Source: Luteimonas viscosa (GTDB lineage: Bacteria > Pseudomonadota > Gammaproteobacteria > Xanthomonadales > Xanthomonadaceae). From it: a DNA stretch of 64,000 nt. The translations under genes were made by a program, and so were the position numbers. The notes under the pieces are model-generated. The model made no database searches, had not been told where the DNA came from, and was given only the letters and a program-made list of their open reading frames with translations. Below, piece after piece: positions 43,175-52,032 of this stretch (the first letter of the stretch is position 1; every line of letters begins with the position of its first letter). The stretch is from the NCBI RefSeq assembly GCF_008244685.1, contig NZ_VTFT01000001.1, forward strand, positions 1,901,248 through 1,965,247, given 5' to 3'.

Positions 43175-44180
43175 GCAATCCCAGGGCGTCGCGCTGACCG
43201 GCGTCCAGCGCGCGGCGATCGTGCTGCTCTCGCTCGGCGAGCAGCAGGCCGCCGAAGTGCTCAAGCACATGGGCGCCAAGGAAGTGCAGAAGCTGGGCGT
43301 GGCCATGACCTCGGTCGGCGGCATCAGCCGCGACGCGGTGGCGCGCGTGTTCGACGAGTTCGTCGACGTGCTGGCCCAGCCCAGCGGCCTGGGCAGCGGC
43401 GCCGACGACTACGTGCGCGCGGTGCTGACCCAGGCGCTCGGCGAGGACCGCGCCAGCGGCCTGATCGACCGCATCCTGCTCGGCCGCAACACCTCCGGGC
43501 TCGACACCCTGAAGTGGATGGAGCCGCGCGCGATCGCCGAACTGGTGCGCAACGAGCACCCGCAGATCATCGCCATCGTCATGGCCCACCTCGACGGCGA
43601 CCAGGCCGCCGAAGTGCTCAAGTGCCTGCCCGAGCGCGTGCGCGTCGACGTGCTGCTGCGGCTGGCGACGCTCGACGGCATCCCGCCGCATGCGCTCAAC
43701 GAACTCAACGACGTGATGGCGCGCCAGTTCGCCGGCAACCAGAACATCAAGTCGTCCTCGGTCGGCGGGGTCAAGGTCGCGGCCAACATCCTCAACTTCA
43801 TGGACTCGGGCCAGGACGAGGTGCTGCTCGGCGCGATCGGCGAGATCGACGGTGAACTCGGCACCCGCATCCGCGACCTGATGTTCGTGTTCGACAACCT
43901 CGCCGAGATCGACGACCGCGCGATGCAGGCGGTGCTGCGCGAGGTCTCCAGCGAGCAGCTGGCGCTGGCCCTGCGCGGCGCGGACGCCAGGGTGCGCGAG
44001 AAGATCACCGGCAACATGTCGCAGCGCGCGGCCGAGATCCTGGTCGAGGACATGGAGGCGCGTGGCCCGGTGCGGCTGGCCGAGGTCGAGGGCGCGCAGA
44101 AGGAAATCCTGGCCGTCGTGCGGCGCATGGCCGACAACGGCGACATCCAGCTGGCGGCCAAGGCCGAGGTGCTGGTGTGA
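43167..44180 (+). CDS. fliG: flagellar motor switch protein FliG
   Basis: A 337-residue C-ring protein that meets FliF, FliM and the stator. The N-terminus starts GVQRAAIVLLSLGEQQAAEV; the middle has the EHPQ motif VRNEHPQIIAIVMAHL; the C-terminal torque helix is DLMFVFDNLAEIDDRAMQAV. It overlaps fliF by 8 bp and fliH by 4 bp. Confidence 0.96.
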   Translation: MAEQSQGVALTGVQRAAIVLLSLGEQQAAEVLKHMGAKEVQKLGVAMTSVGGISRDAVARVFDEFVDVLAQPSGLGSGADDYVRAVLTQALGEDRASGLIDRILLGRNTSGLDTLKWMEPRAIAELVRNEHPQIIAIVMAHLDGDQAAEVLKCLPERVRVDVLLRLATLDGIPPHALNELNDVMARQFAGNQNIKSSSVGGVKVAANILNFMDSGQDEVLLGAIGEIDGELGTRIRDLMFVFDNLAEIDDRAMQAVLREVSSEQLALALRGADARVREKITGNMSQRAAEILVEDMEARGPVRLAEVEGAQKEILAVVRRMADNGDIQLAAKAEVLV

Positions 44181-44815
44181 ACGGCACCGGCGCGCTGCGC
44201 GCCGACGACCCGCGCCTCGCCGCCGGCGGGGCCGTGCGCTGGAACGCGCCCGGACTGGTCTCGGTGCCGGTGGCCACGCCCGCCGAACCGGTGCCGGCCC
44301 CGCCGAGCGTCGAGGAACTGCAGGCGCTCGAACGCGCGGCGCGGGAAGAAGGATTCGCGCGCGGCCACGCCGAAGGCGTCGCCGCCGGACAGGCCGACGT
44401 GCGCCGCATGGTGGCGCAGATCGAAGGCGTGCTCGACGGCTTCACCCGCCCGCTCGCGCGCCTCGACGGCGAGGTGGCGGAGGCGCTCGCCGACCTGGCG
44501 GTGCGCATCGCCGGCCACCTGGTGGGGCGCGCCTACCGGGCCGACCCGACCCTGCTCGCCGACCTCGTGCGCGAGGCGCTGGAGGCGGTCGGCAGCGACA
44601 CCCGCGAACTCGAACTGCGCCTGCACAACGACGATTTCGGCGTGCTCGCCCCGCACCTGGCCGGCCTCGACGGCGTGCGCCTGGTGGTGGACGGCGCGCT
44701 GGGCCGCGGCGAACTGCGCCTGCACAGCGAAAGCGTGCGCATCGACGGCACCATCGCCTCGCGCCTGCAGTCGGTGCTCGAGGCGACCCTCGCCGCCGGC
44801 GAGGCCCGGCCATGA
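44177..44815 (+). CDS. fliH: flagellar export ATPase regulator FliH
   Basis: A 212-residue peripheral-stalk protein that holds FliI inactive until it docks. A disordered N-terminus (1-45) precedes a helical region EELQALERAAREEGFARGHA with the family GxxxG-like pattern AEGVAAGQAD, then a globular C-terminus. The start is an ATG-less GTG at 44177 overlapping fliG's stop (GTGA). It overlaps fliI by 4 bp. Confidence 0.9.
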   Translation: MNGTGALRADDPRLAAGGAVRWNAPGLVSVPVATPAEPVPAPPSVEELQALERAAREEGFARGHAEGVAAGQADVRRMVAQIEGVLDGFTRPLARLDGEVAEALADLAVRIAGHLVGRAYRADPTLLADLVREALEAVGSDTRELELRLHNDDFGVLAPHLAGLDGVRLVVDGALGRGELRLHSESVRIDGTIASRLQSVLEATLAAGEARP

Positions 44816-46212
44816 GCAGCGTCGCCGCCGCGCACTGGCAGGAGGCGCGCAACCTGCGCCTGGCCGCGCGCCTGCAGGCCGCCGACCCGCAGCCGCCGTC
44901 GCTCGGGCTGGCGCGCGAGGGCGTGCTGCGCCGCGCCGTCGGCCTGACCCTCGAAGCCTCCGGCTGCAGCGCGCCGCTGGGCTCGCGCTGCCGGGTGGAG
45001 ACCGCCGGCGGCCGCTGGGTCGACGCCGAGGTCGTCGGCTTCGCCGGCGACCGCACCTACCTGATGCCCACCGCCGATCTCGAAGGCCTGCTGCCGAACG
45101 CGCGCGTCGTGCCGCTGCGGCGGCGCGGCGAAGTCGCGGTCGGCGAGGGCCTGCTCGGCCGCGTCATCGACAGCGACGGCGTGCCGCTCGACGGCCGCGG
45201 CCCGGTGCGCGCCGAACAGTGGGTCGGCCTGGCCGGCACCGCGATCAATCCGCTGATGCGCGAACCGATCACCCAGTCGCTGGACGTGGGCGTGCGCGCG
45301 ATCAACGCCCTGCTGCCGATCGGCCGCGGCCAGCGCATCGGCCTGTTCGCCGGCTCGGGCGTCGGCAAGTCCACGCTGCTCGGGATGATGACCCGCTTCA
45401 CCGCCGCCGACGTGATCGTGGTCGGCCTGATCGGCGAACGCGGCCGCGAGGTGCGCGATTTCGTCGAGAGCACGCTGGGCGAGGAAGGCCTGCGCCGCGC
45501 CGTTGTCGTCGCCACGCCCGCCGACCGGCCGCCGCTGGCGCGCCTGCACGGCGCGCTGCGCGCCACCGCGATCGCCGAGTACTACCGCGACCAGGGCCTG
45601 CACGTGCTGCTGCTGATGGATTCGCTGACCCGCTTCGCCCATGCGCAGCGCGAGGTCGGCCTGTCGGTCGGCGAGCCGCCGACCACCCGCGGCTATCCGC
45701 CCAGCGTGTTCGCCAAGCTGCCGCAGCTGGTGGAACGCGCCGGCAACGGCGCCGACGGCCGCGGCTCGATCACCGCGTTCTACACCGTGCTCACCGAGGG
45801 CGACGACCAGCAGGAACCGATCGCCGACGCCGCGCGCGCGATCCTCGACGGCCACATCGTGCTCACCCGCCGCATCGCCGATGCCGGCCAGTACCCGGCG
45901 ATCGACGTCGAGGTCTCGGTCAGCCGCGTCATGCAGGAAATCACCGACCCGGCCTGGCGCGAACGCATCCGCAGGCTCAAGCGGCTGATGGCCGCGCATT
46001 CGGCCCAGCGCGACCTGATCGCGATCGGCGCCTACCAGCGCGGCAGCGACCCCGCGGTCGACGAGGCGGTGGCGCGCTGGCCGGCGATCCAGGCCTTCCT
46101 CGGCCAGGACGTGGCCGAGGCCTCGGACGTGGCCGCCAGCCGCGCCGCGCTTGCCGCATTGCTCGACGACGGCCCGGCCGCCGTCGCCCCGAACCGCCCG
46201 CAGGAGGCCTGA
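44812..46212 (+). CDS. fliI: flagellar export ATPase FliI
   Basis: A 466-residue cytoplasmic ATPase of the type III export gate, like the F1 beta subunit. Walker A AGSGVGKST is at 180-188 and Walker B is LHVLLLMDSLTRFA; RGYPPSVFAKLPQL and GSITAFYTVLTEGDD are type III ATPase blocks. The ORF track start is far upstream, but ATG 44812 overlaps fliH by 4 bp and gives the usual length. Confidence 0.95.
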   Translation: MSSVAAAHWQEARNLRLAARLQAADPQPPSLGLAREGVLRRAVGLTLEASGCSAPLGSRCRVETAGGRWVDAEVVGFAGDRTYLMPTADLEGLLPNARVVPLRRRGEVAVGEGLLGRVIDSDGVPLDGRGPVRAEQWVGLAGTAINPLMREPITQSLDVGVRAINALLPIGRGQRIGLFAGSGVGKSTLLGMMTRFTAADVIVVGLIGERGREVRDFVESTLGEEGLRRAVVVATPADRPPLARLHGALRATAIAEYYRDQGLHVLLLMDSLTRFAHAQREVGLSVGEPPTTRGYPPSVFAKLPQLVERAGNGADGRGSITAFYTVLTEGDDQQEPIADAARAILDGHIVLTRRIADAGQYPAIDVEVSVSRVMQEITDPAWRERIRRLKRLMAAHSAQRDLIAIGAYQRGSDPAVDEAVARWPAIQAFLGQDVAEASDVAASRAALAALLDDGPAAVAPNRPQEA

Positions 46213-46216
46213 ACCG

Positions 46217-46669
46217 ATGCGTTCGCAACGGCTCGATCCGCTGCTCAGGATCATGCAGCAGCGCCAGGACTCGGTGGCCCGCGAGGTCGCCGACCGCGAG
46301 CGCACGCTCGGCGAACAGGAGCAGCGCCTGGAAGCGCTGCGCCGCTACGCCGAGGAATACGCCGCGGCACCCGCCGCGACCTCGATCTCGCCGGCGCTGC
46401 TGGTCAACCGGCTGGCGTTCCGGGAACGGCTGAACGCGGCCGTCGTGCAGCAGGCCGGGATCGTCGACCACAACCGCCAGCTCAGCGACGTGGAGCGTGC
46501 GCGGCTGATGCTCGCCAGCCGCGAGACCAAGGTGCTGGAGCAACTGGCCGACAGCTATCGCGCGCAGGAATCCAGGGTCGCCGAACAGCGCGTCCAGCGC
46601 GAGATGGACGACCTCGGCGGTCGCCGTGCGCGCGTCGCCGCGCTGGCCGACGAAGGATCCAAGCCATGA
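46217..46669 (+). CDS. fliJ: flagellar export chaperone-escort protein FliJ
   Basis: A 150-residue coiled-coil protein (RQDSVAREVADRERTLGEQE and LASRETKVLEQLADSYRAQE) that sits as the central stalk in the FliI ring. The start ATG 46217 has GGAGG 9 bp upstream. Low sequence identity is normal for FliJ; its place between fliI and fliK secures the call. It overlaps fliK by 4 bp. Confidence 0.9.
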   Translation: MRSQRLDPLLRIMQQRQDSVAREVADRERTLGEQEQRLEALRRYAEEYAAAPAATSISPALLVNRLAFRERLNAAVVQQAGIVDHNRQLSDVERARLMLASRETKVLEQLADSYRAQESRVAEQRVQREMDDLGGRRARVAALADEGSKP

Positions 46670-47868
46670 GCGGCGCCGGCGTCCCTTCGCTGGCCGCGGC
46701 CGCCGGCGCGCCGCCGGTGCCGCGCGGCGGCGCGCGCATCGACGCCGGAACACAGGCCGATCCCCGCCCGCAGGCGTCTGCGCGTCCGCCGGTCCGCGGC
46801 GAGCGCGGCAGCGGCGCGGATCGCAACTCCGGAGCCGGCGAACCGGCGGCCGACGCGGGCCGTCCGGCACGGCCGTTCGCGGACATGCTGGTCGCCAATC
46901 CGCCGGCGGGACCGGCGGCGACGCCTTCGGGCGCGGCCGATCCTGCCGGATCCGAGGAGGCGGACGAGCCCTCGCCCGGAGACCTGCTCGCCCTGCTCGA
47001 CGGGCACTGGTTCGGCGCGCGCATGCCGACGCCTGCGGCCAACGCCGCAGCGGCACCCGCGATCGCGCAGGCTGGCGGCGGGCCACCGGGCCTGCCCGCG
47101 GGTGCTGCGGCCGCGCTTGCGATCGCGCTCGCTCCCGCCGCGCCCGGGGGTCCGGCTGACGCCGCACCGCCTTCGGCCGGAGCGCCGACCGGCAGCGTGG
47201 CGGGAACGGCCGCAGGCGCTGCCGGCTTCCCGGCCGTCACGGCAGCGGCGGATCCGGGCACCGCTACGGCGGCGGGTGGCTTCGTCGCCGCCCTGGCGGT
47301 CGCCACGGCGGAAGCGCCCGCGGCACGCGAGACGGGCGCCGCGGCAGAAGCCGGCATCGCCATCGAACTCCCCGACACCGGCCTTTCCGGACCGGCACCG
47401 CTGGCCGCGACCCGGTCGTCGCCGGGCCCGGCGCCGTTGCCGCTGCCGCTTCCGATGCCCGCCGATCCGGCCACCGGTTTCGACGACGGCTTCGGCACGC
47501 GCATCGCGTGGATGGCCGAGCAGCGGGTCGGCCATGCCGAGATCCGCCTCAACCCCGAACACGTGGGGCCGATCGACGTGCGCGTGCAGCTGGACGGCGA
47601 CCAGGTGCGGGCCGAGTTCCACAGCGCCCACGCCGAAGTGCGGCAGGCGATCGAGGCCAGCCTGCCGCGCCTGCGCGAGCTGCTGGGCCAGCATGGGCTG
47701 CAACTGGGCCAGGCCGACGTGGGCCAGCGCCAGGCGGGCCAGGAGGGCGGCGCGTCGCGCAGCGGTACCGCGGCACGCGCGGGCGGCGACGCGCTGTCCG
47801 GCGACGACGCACCGGCGCCGGCACAGGCGCACGTGCGCCTGCGCGGCCTGCTCGACGAGTACGCCTGA
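46666..47868 (+). CDS. fliK: hook-length control protein FliK
   Basis: A 400-residue protein that measures the hook and switches export from hook to filament parts. The first 290 residues are disordered and very rich in Ala, Pro and Gly. The C-terminal globular domain (about 275-350) has EIRLNPEHVGPIDVRVQLDG and AHAEVRQAIEASLPRLREL, the Flg_hook signature. It closes the fliE-K cluster; the 606-bp gap to fliL is filled by a tandem repeat. Confidence 0.92.
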   Translation: MSGAGVPSLAAAAGAPPVPRGGARIDAGTQADPRPQASARPPVRGERGSGADRNSGAGEPAADAGRPARPFADMLVANPPAGPAATPSGAADPAGSEEADEPSPGDLLALLDGHWFGARMPTPAANAAAAPAIAQAGGGPPGLPAGAAAALAIALAPAAPGGPADAAPPSAGAPTGSVAGTAAGAAGFPAVTAAADPGTATAAGGFVAALAVATAEAPAARETGAAAEAGIAIELPDTGLSGPAPLAATRSSPGPAPLPLPLPMPADPATGFDDGFGTRIAWMAEQRVGHAEIRLNPEHVGPIDVRVQLDGDQVRAEFHSAHAEVRQAIEASLPRLRELLGQHGLQLGQADVGQRQAGQEGGASRSGTAARAGGDALSGDDAPAPAQAHVRLRGLLDEYA

Positions 47869-47887
47869 CGTTCCGGTCTCGTCCGGC

Positions 47888-48350
47888 CCCGGGTGCGCTG
47901 CGCTTACCCGGGCTACGCGGAGCCGCGGCGTAGCCCGGATAAGGCCGAAGGCCGCATCCGGGGAAGCGGAAGCGTCACGCCACCCGATCATGCGTCCCGG
48001 GTGCGCTGCGCTTACCCGGGCTACGCGGGGCCGCGGCGTAGCCCGGATAAGGCCGAAGGCCGCATCCGGGGAAGCGGAAGCGTCACGCCACCCGATCATG
48101 CGTCCCGGGTGCGCTGCGCTTACCCGGGCCACGCGGGGCCGCGGCGCAGCCCGGATAAGGCCGAAGGCCGCATCCGGGGAAGCGGAAGCGTCACGCCACC
48201 CGATCATGCGTCCCGGGTGCGCTGCGCTTACCCGGGCTACGCGGGGCCGCGGCGTAGCCCGGATAAGGCCGAAGGCCGCATCCGGGGAAATCGCAGGCGC
48301 GGCGCGACTCGGCCGGTCCGCCCCGGGTGCGCTGCGCTTGCCCGGGCTAC
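47888..48350. repeat. 108-bp tandem REP array between fliK and fliL
   Basis: Units begin at 47888, 47996, 48104 and 48212, each exactly 108 bp; the fourth is cut short near 48289 and a last half-palindrome ends at 48350. Each unit has two REP hairpins in opposite orientation, one of the CGAAGCGC-less type (CCCGGGTGCGCTGCGCTTA) and one of the GGCCGAAGGCC type, plus a linker AAGCGGAAGCGTCACGCC. Units are nearly identical; unit 3 has two T-to-C changes. Because 108 is a multiple of 3, long false ORFs run through it. Confidence 0.95.
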
Positions 48351-48425
48351 GCGAGGGGCGGACGGGGCCCGTCAAGGGTCCGGCGCGCCGACGGGGCGGC
48401 GTCCGTCAAAACGCCGTCATCGCCG

Positions 48426-48441
48426 CGGCACGCGGATTGCA
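48426..48441 (+). promoter_or_regulatory. sigma-54 promoter of the fliL operon
   Basis: CGGCACGCGGATTGCA has GG (48427-48428) and GC (48439-48440) ten bases apart. It lies between the REP array and fliL and should drive fliLMNOPQR-flhBA. Confidence 0.75.
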
Positions 48442-48474
48442 TCCCTCCGGCATCCACCGCCGGAGTCCACGTTC

Positions 48475-48972
48475 GTGCCAGCCCCCGCCACCGCCACCCA
48501 GTCCGCCGTCCCCGCCAAGCCCAAGCGCCGGCTCTGGCCCCTGCTGCTGATCCTCGTCGTGGTGCTCGCCGGCGCCGGCGGTGGCGGCTGGTGGTGGTGG
48601 CAGGGCAAGCAGCACGCGCAGGCCGAGGCCGCGCCGGCCAAGCCCGCCCGCCTGCCGGCGCAGTACGTCGCGCTGGAGCCGTCGTTCGTGGTCAACCTCG
48701 CCGATACCGATGCGGTGCGCTACCTGCAGGCCGACGTGCAGCTGGTGACCCGTGACCAGGCCACGCTCGACGCCCTCGGCGCGCACCTGCCCTCGATCCG
48801 CAACCGCCTGCTGCTGCTGTTCGGGCAACAGCAGGCGCGCCAGCTGGCGCAACGTTCGGGCAAGGAACGCCTGCAGCAGGCCGCGCGCGACGAAGTGCGC
48901 GCCCTGCTCAAGGCCGAGGGCGCGGCCGACGAGATCGAAGCCGTGATCTTCACCAGCCTGGTCACCCAGTAA
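48475..48972 (+). CDS. fliL: flagellar basal-body-associated protein FliL
   Basis: A 165-residue inner-membrane protein that supports stator function. One membrane helix (about 18-37, LWPLLLILVVVLAGAGGGGW) is followed by a periplasmic domain with YVALEPSFVVNLADTDAVRY and LRNRLL-like SIRNRLLLLFGQQ. The GTG at 48475 is taken as start, with CGGAG 9 bp before it; a long in-frame ORF from 47893 runs through the repeat array and is rejected. Its TAA overlaps the fliM ATG (TAATG). Confidence 0.9.
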   Translation: MPAPATATQSAVPAKPKRRLWPLLLILVVVLAGAGGGGWWWWQGKQHAQAEAAPAKPARLPAQYVALEPSFVVNLADTDAVRYLQADVQLVTRDQATLDALGAHLPSIRNRLLLLFGQQQARQLAQRSGKERLQQAARDEVRALLKAEGAADEIEAVIFTSLVTQ

Positions 48973-49976
48973 TGAGCGCCGACCTGCTGTCCCAGGACGA
49001 GATCGACGCCCTGCTGCACGGCGTCGACAGCGGCGTGGTCGAGACCGAGCCGCCGCCCGCCCCGGGCGAGGCGCGCAGCTACGACTTCGCCAGCCAGGAC
49101 CGCATCGTCCGCGGCAAGCTGCCGACGCTGGAGATGATCAACGAGCGCTTCGCGCGCACGCTGCGCATCGGCCTGTTCAACCTGCTGCGGCGCTCGGCCG
49201 ACCTGTCGGTGCGCGGCATCGACCTGGTGCGCTTCGGCGAGTACATGCACTCGCTGCAGGTGCCGACCAACCTCAACCTGGTGAAGATGAAGCCGCTGCG
49301 CGGCACCGCCATCGTCACCTTCGAGCCGCGGCTGGTGTTCACCGTGGTCGACAACTTCTTCGGCGGCAACGGCAAGTTCCACACCCGCATCGAGGGCCGC
49401 GAGTTCACGCCCACCGAGATGCGCGTGATCCAGCTGCTGCTCAAGCAGACCTTCGCCGACCTGGTCGACGCCTGGGCGCCGGTGATGCCCGTGGAGTTCG
49501 AGTACCTCAACTCCGAGGTCAACCCGCACTTCGCCAACATCATCAGCCCGCGCGAGTACATCGTGGTCAGCCGCTTCAACGTCGAGCTCGAGGGCGGCGG
49601 CGGCGAGCTGCACGTGTCGATCCCGTACGCGATGCTCGAGCCGATCCGCGAACAGCTCGACGCCGGCGTCCAGAGCGACCGCATCGAGAAGGACGAAGGC
49701 TGGACCCGCGCGATGCGCACCCAGCTGCAGGACGCGCAGGTCGAACTGAGTTCGGCCATCGCCCATCGCCAGATCAGCCTGCGCGAACTGTCGCGGCTGC
49801 GGGTGGGCGACGTGATCCCGATCGAGCTGGCACGCAGCGTGCAGCTGCAGGTCGAACAGATGCCGCTGTTCACCGGCGAGTTCGGCATCCACAACGGCAA
49901 GAACGCCATCAAGGTCACGCAGGTGCACGCCGCGCGGACCGTTCCCACCCTCGACTCCCTGGGCAAGACGCCATGA
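48972..49976 (+). CDS. fliM: flagellar motor switch protein FliM
   Basis: A 334-residue C-ring protein that binds CheY-P. The N-terminal CheY-binding peptide is LLSQDEIDALLHGVD (about 4-18). The middle domain has RPLRGTAIVTFEP-like KPLRGTAIVTFEPRLVFTVV and DNFFGGNGK, and the C-terminus is a SpoA domain. It overlaps fliL by 1 bp and fliN by 4 bp. Confidence 0.96.
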   Translation: MSADLLSQDEIDALLHGVDSGVVETEPPPAPGEARSYDFASQDRIVRGKLPTLEMINERFARTLRIGLFNLLRRSADLSVRGIDLVRFGEYMHSLQVPTNLNLVKMKPLRGTAIVTFEPRLVFTVVDNFFGGNGKFHTRIEGREFTPTEMRVIQLLLKQTFADLVDAWAPVMPVEFEYLNSEVNPHFANIISPREYIVVSRFNVELEGGGGELHVSIPYAMLEPIREQLDAGVQSDRIEKDEGWTRAMRTQLQDAQVELSSAIAHRQISLRELSRLRVGDVIPIELARSVQLQVEQMPLFTGEFGIHNGKNAIKVTQVHAARTVPTLDSLGKTP

Positions 49977-50305
49977 CCAGCAACGACGCGGCCCTGGCCG
50001 CATTCGATCCGCTCACCGCCGAAGCCGGCCCCGGCCTCGGCGCCGACCTCAACCTGGACGTGATCCTCGACGTGCCGGTGTCGCTGTCGCTCGAGGTCGG
50101 ACGCACCCGCATCCCGATCCGCAACCTGCTGCAGCTCAACCAGGGCTCGGTGGTCGAACTCGAGCGCGGCGCCGGCGAACCGCTGGACGTGTACGTCAAC
50201 GGCACCCTGATCGCGCAGGGCGAAGTGGTGGTCGTGAACGACCGCTTCGGCGTGCGCCTGACCGACGTGGTCAGCCCGGCCGAACGGATCAAGCGACTGC
50301 GATGA
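49973..50305 (+). CDS. fliN: flagellar motor switch protein FliN
   Basis: A 110-residue SpoA-domain protein at the base of the C ring. The core reads ILDVPVSLSLEVGRTRIPIR, LLQLNQGSVVELERGAGEPL, and DVYVNGTLIAQGEVVVVNDR. It overlaps fliM and fliO by 4 bp each, which points to coupled translation. Confidence 0.95.
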   Translation: MTSNDAALAAFDPLTAEAGPGLGADLNLDVILDVPVSLSLEVGRTRIPIRNLLQLNQGSVVELERGAGEPLDVYVNGTLIAQGEVVVVNDRFGVRLTDVVSPAERIKRLR

Positions 50306-50907
50306 GCGCGACCCCTCTGCACGTCGCGGCGTCGCTGCCTGTGGCGGGGGCCACCGTGGCCGCCTTCACCGGAGCGCCGGTAGCGACCGATCCGGCGCAG
50401 CCGGCTCCGACGGAGACCGGCGCGATGCCCGCTTCCGGCGCCGACGACGCCACGGCCGCCGCGCCCGCGACCGCGGCGGAGGCCTTCGCCGCCCGCGCCG
50501 GCGCGACCGACAGGCCCGCCATCCCCGCGACGACCACCGCGCAGGCCGGCGTGCCGGTCACCACGCCGCAGTCGCCGGCCAACGCCGGCACCCTCGGTGG
50601 CGCGGTGTTCGCGCTGGTGCTGGTGGTCGGGCTGATCCTGCTGCTGTCGAAGCTGGCCAAACGCATGCCGGGGCTCGGCGGCGCCAGCGCCAACCCGGCG
50701 CTGCGCATCGTCGGTTCGCTCGCGCTCGGACCGCGCGACCGCCTGGTGGTGGTCGAGGTCGGCGACACCCAGCTGCTGCTCGGCGTCGGCGCCGGCGGCA
50801 CCCGCACCCTGCACACCCTCGACCAGCCGCTGCCCGCGGTCGCCGCGAAATCCGCGCCGGCACCGTTCGCGCAGCTGCTCGCCCAGCATTTCGGAAAGAA
50901 GCCATGA
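50302..50907 (+). CDS. fliO: flagellar export assembly protein FliO
   Basis: A 201-residue protein that helps FliP fold in the export gate. The N-terminal 90 residues are Ala/Thr/Pro-rich; one membrane helix (about 96-115, GGAVFALVLVVGLILLLSKL) is followed by a cytoplasmic domain with RIVGSLALGPRDRLVVVEVG, the FliO signature. The N-terminal extension is longer than usual. Confidence 0.88.
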   Translation: MSATPLHVAASLPVAGATVAAFTGAPVATDPAQPAPTETGAMPASGADDATAAAPATAAEAFAARAGATDRPAIPATTTAQAGVPVTTPQSPANAGTLGGAVFALVLVVGLILLLSKLAKRMPGLGGASANPALRIVGSLALGPRDRLVVVEVGDTQLLLGVGAGGTRTLHTLDQPLPAVAAKSAPAPFAQLLAQHFGKKP

Positions 50908-51746
50908 TCCGCCTGTCCGCCCTGTTCCGGGCCGTGTCCGCCCGCGCCGCGTTCCCGGGCTGGCTGCTGGCCGCCTGCCTGGTGCTGGCGGCAGCGCTGG
51001 TCCCAGCCACCGCCGCGGCGCAGGCCGCGCCCTCCGGCGCCGCACCGGTGGCCGCGCCCGCCGCGCCGGCGCAGCCGCTGCCCTCGGTCGACGTCGGCAA
51101 CATCGGCGGCCAGCCGGTGAGCATGCCACTGCAGGTGCTGGCGCTGATGACCGGCATCACCCTGCTGCCGGCGGCGCTGCTCGGGCTGACCGCCTTCACC
51201 CGCATCATCATCGTGCTGGGCCTGCTGCGGCAGGCGCTGGGCACCGGTCAGACCCCGAGCAACCAGGTGCTGCTGGCGCTGGCGCTGTTCCTCACCGCGA
51301 TGGTGATGATGCCGGTGTTCGACCAGGCCTGGGCCAACGGCATCGCGCCCTACCTCGACGATTCGATGGACTTCCGCGCCGCCTGGGCCGCGACCTCCGA
51401 GCCGTTCCGCGGCTTCATGCTGGCGCAGGTGCGCGAGACCGACCTGATGACCTTCGCCGGCCTGTCGCAGACCGGCCCGTACGCGACGCCGCAGGACGTG
51501 CCCTTCGGCGTGCTCGCCGCCTCGTTCCTGACCAGCGAGCTCAAGACCGCGTTCGAGATCGCGTTCCTGATCTTCATCCCGTTCGTGATCATCGACCTGG
51601 TGGTGGCGAGCGTGCTGATGTCGATGGGCATGATGATGCTCTCGCCGATGCTGATCTCGGCGCCGTTCAAGATCCTGCTGTTCGTGCTGGTCGACGGCTG
51701 GGTGCTCGTCGTCGGCTCGCTCGCCGCCAGCTTCAACCCGGTCTGA
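50904..51746 (+). CDS. fliP: flagellar export gate protein FliP
   Basis: A 280-residue inner-membrane core of the export gate. A signal peptide (LLAACLVLAAALVPATAAAQ) is cut, as in known FliP. Hallmarks are LLPAALLGLTAFTRIIIVLG, RQALGTGQTPSNQVLLALAL and FIPFVIIDLVVASVLMSMGM. It overlaps fliO by 4 bp and is 9 bp before fliQ. Confidence 0.95.
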   Translation: MIRLSALFRAVSARAAFPGWLLAACLVLAAALVPATAAAQAAPSGAAPVAAPAAPAQPLPSVDVGNIGGQPVSMPLQVLALMTGITLLPAALLGLTAFTRIIIVLGLLRQALGTGQTPSNQVLLALALFLTAMVMMPVFDQAWANGIAPYLDDSMDFRAAWAATSEPFRGFMLAQVRETDLMTFAGLSQTGPYATPQDVPFGVLAASFLTSELKTAFEIAFLIFIPFVIIDLVVASVLMSMGMMMLSPMLISAPFKILLFVLVDGWVLVVGSLAASFNPV

Positions 51747-51755
51747 GGCGCGACG

Positions 51756-52025
51756 ATGACCCCCGAAACCGCATTGGGCGAGATTTCCCGCGGCCTGCAG
51801 ATGGCGCTCGTGCTCGGTGGCCCGCCGCTGGTCGCGGTGCTGGTGGTCGGCGTGGTCGTCGGCGTGATCCAGGCCGCCACCCAGATCAACGAGCCGACCA
51901 TCCCGTTCGTGGTCAAGGTGGTGGGACTGGTCGCGGTGCTCGCCGCCACCGGGCACTTCCTGCTCGGGCGCATGGTCGCGTTCACCACCGACCTGTTCCA
52001 CCGCATCCCGCACCTGATCGGTTGA
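51756..52025 (+). CDS. fliQ: flagellar export gate protein FliQ
   Basis: An 89-residue protein with two membrane helices (about 15-38 and 50-73), joined by QAATQINEPTIPFVVKVVGL, the family signature. Normal length. fliR starts 7 bp later. Confidence 0.95.
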   Translation: MTPETALGEISRGLQMALVLGGPPLVAVLVVGVVVGVIQAATQINEPTIPFVVKVVGLVAVLAATGHFLLGRMVAFTTDLFHRIPHLIG

Positions 52026-52032
52026 AGCCACG

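Noticed and set aside
47888-48350. CRISPR array
   Set aside because: Repeats are themselves long palindromes, the 108-bp units are alike throughout with no unique spacers, and no cas genes are nearby.
46555-48375. Long ORFs on both strands through the fliK-fliL gap (for example a 606-residue minus-strand frame and a plus-strand frame from 47893 that runs into fliL)
   Set aside because: They arise because the 108-bp repeat is a multiple of three and has no stop codon in those frames; the proteins are repeats of the REP sequence and overlap real fliK and fliL coding sequence.
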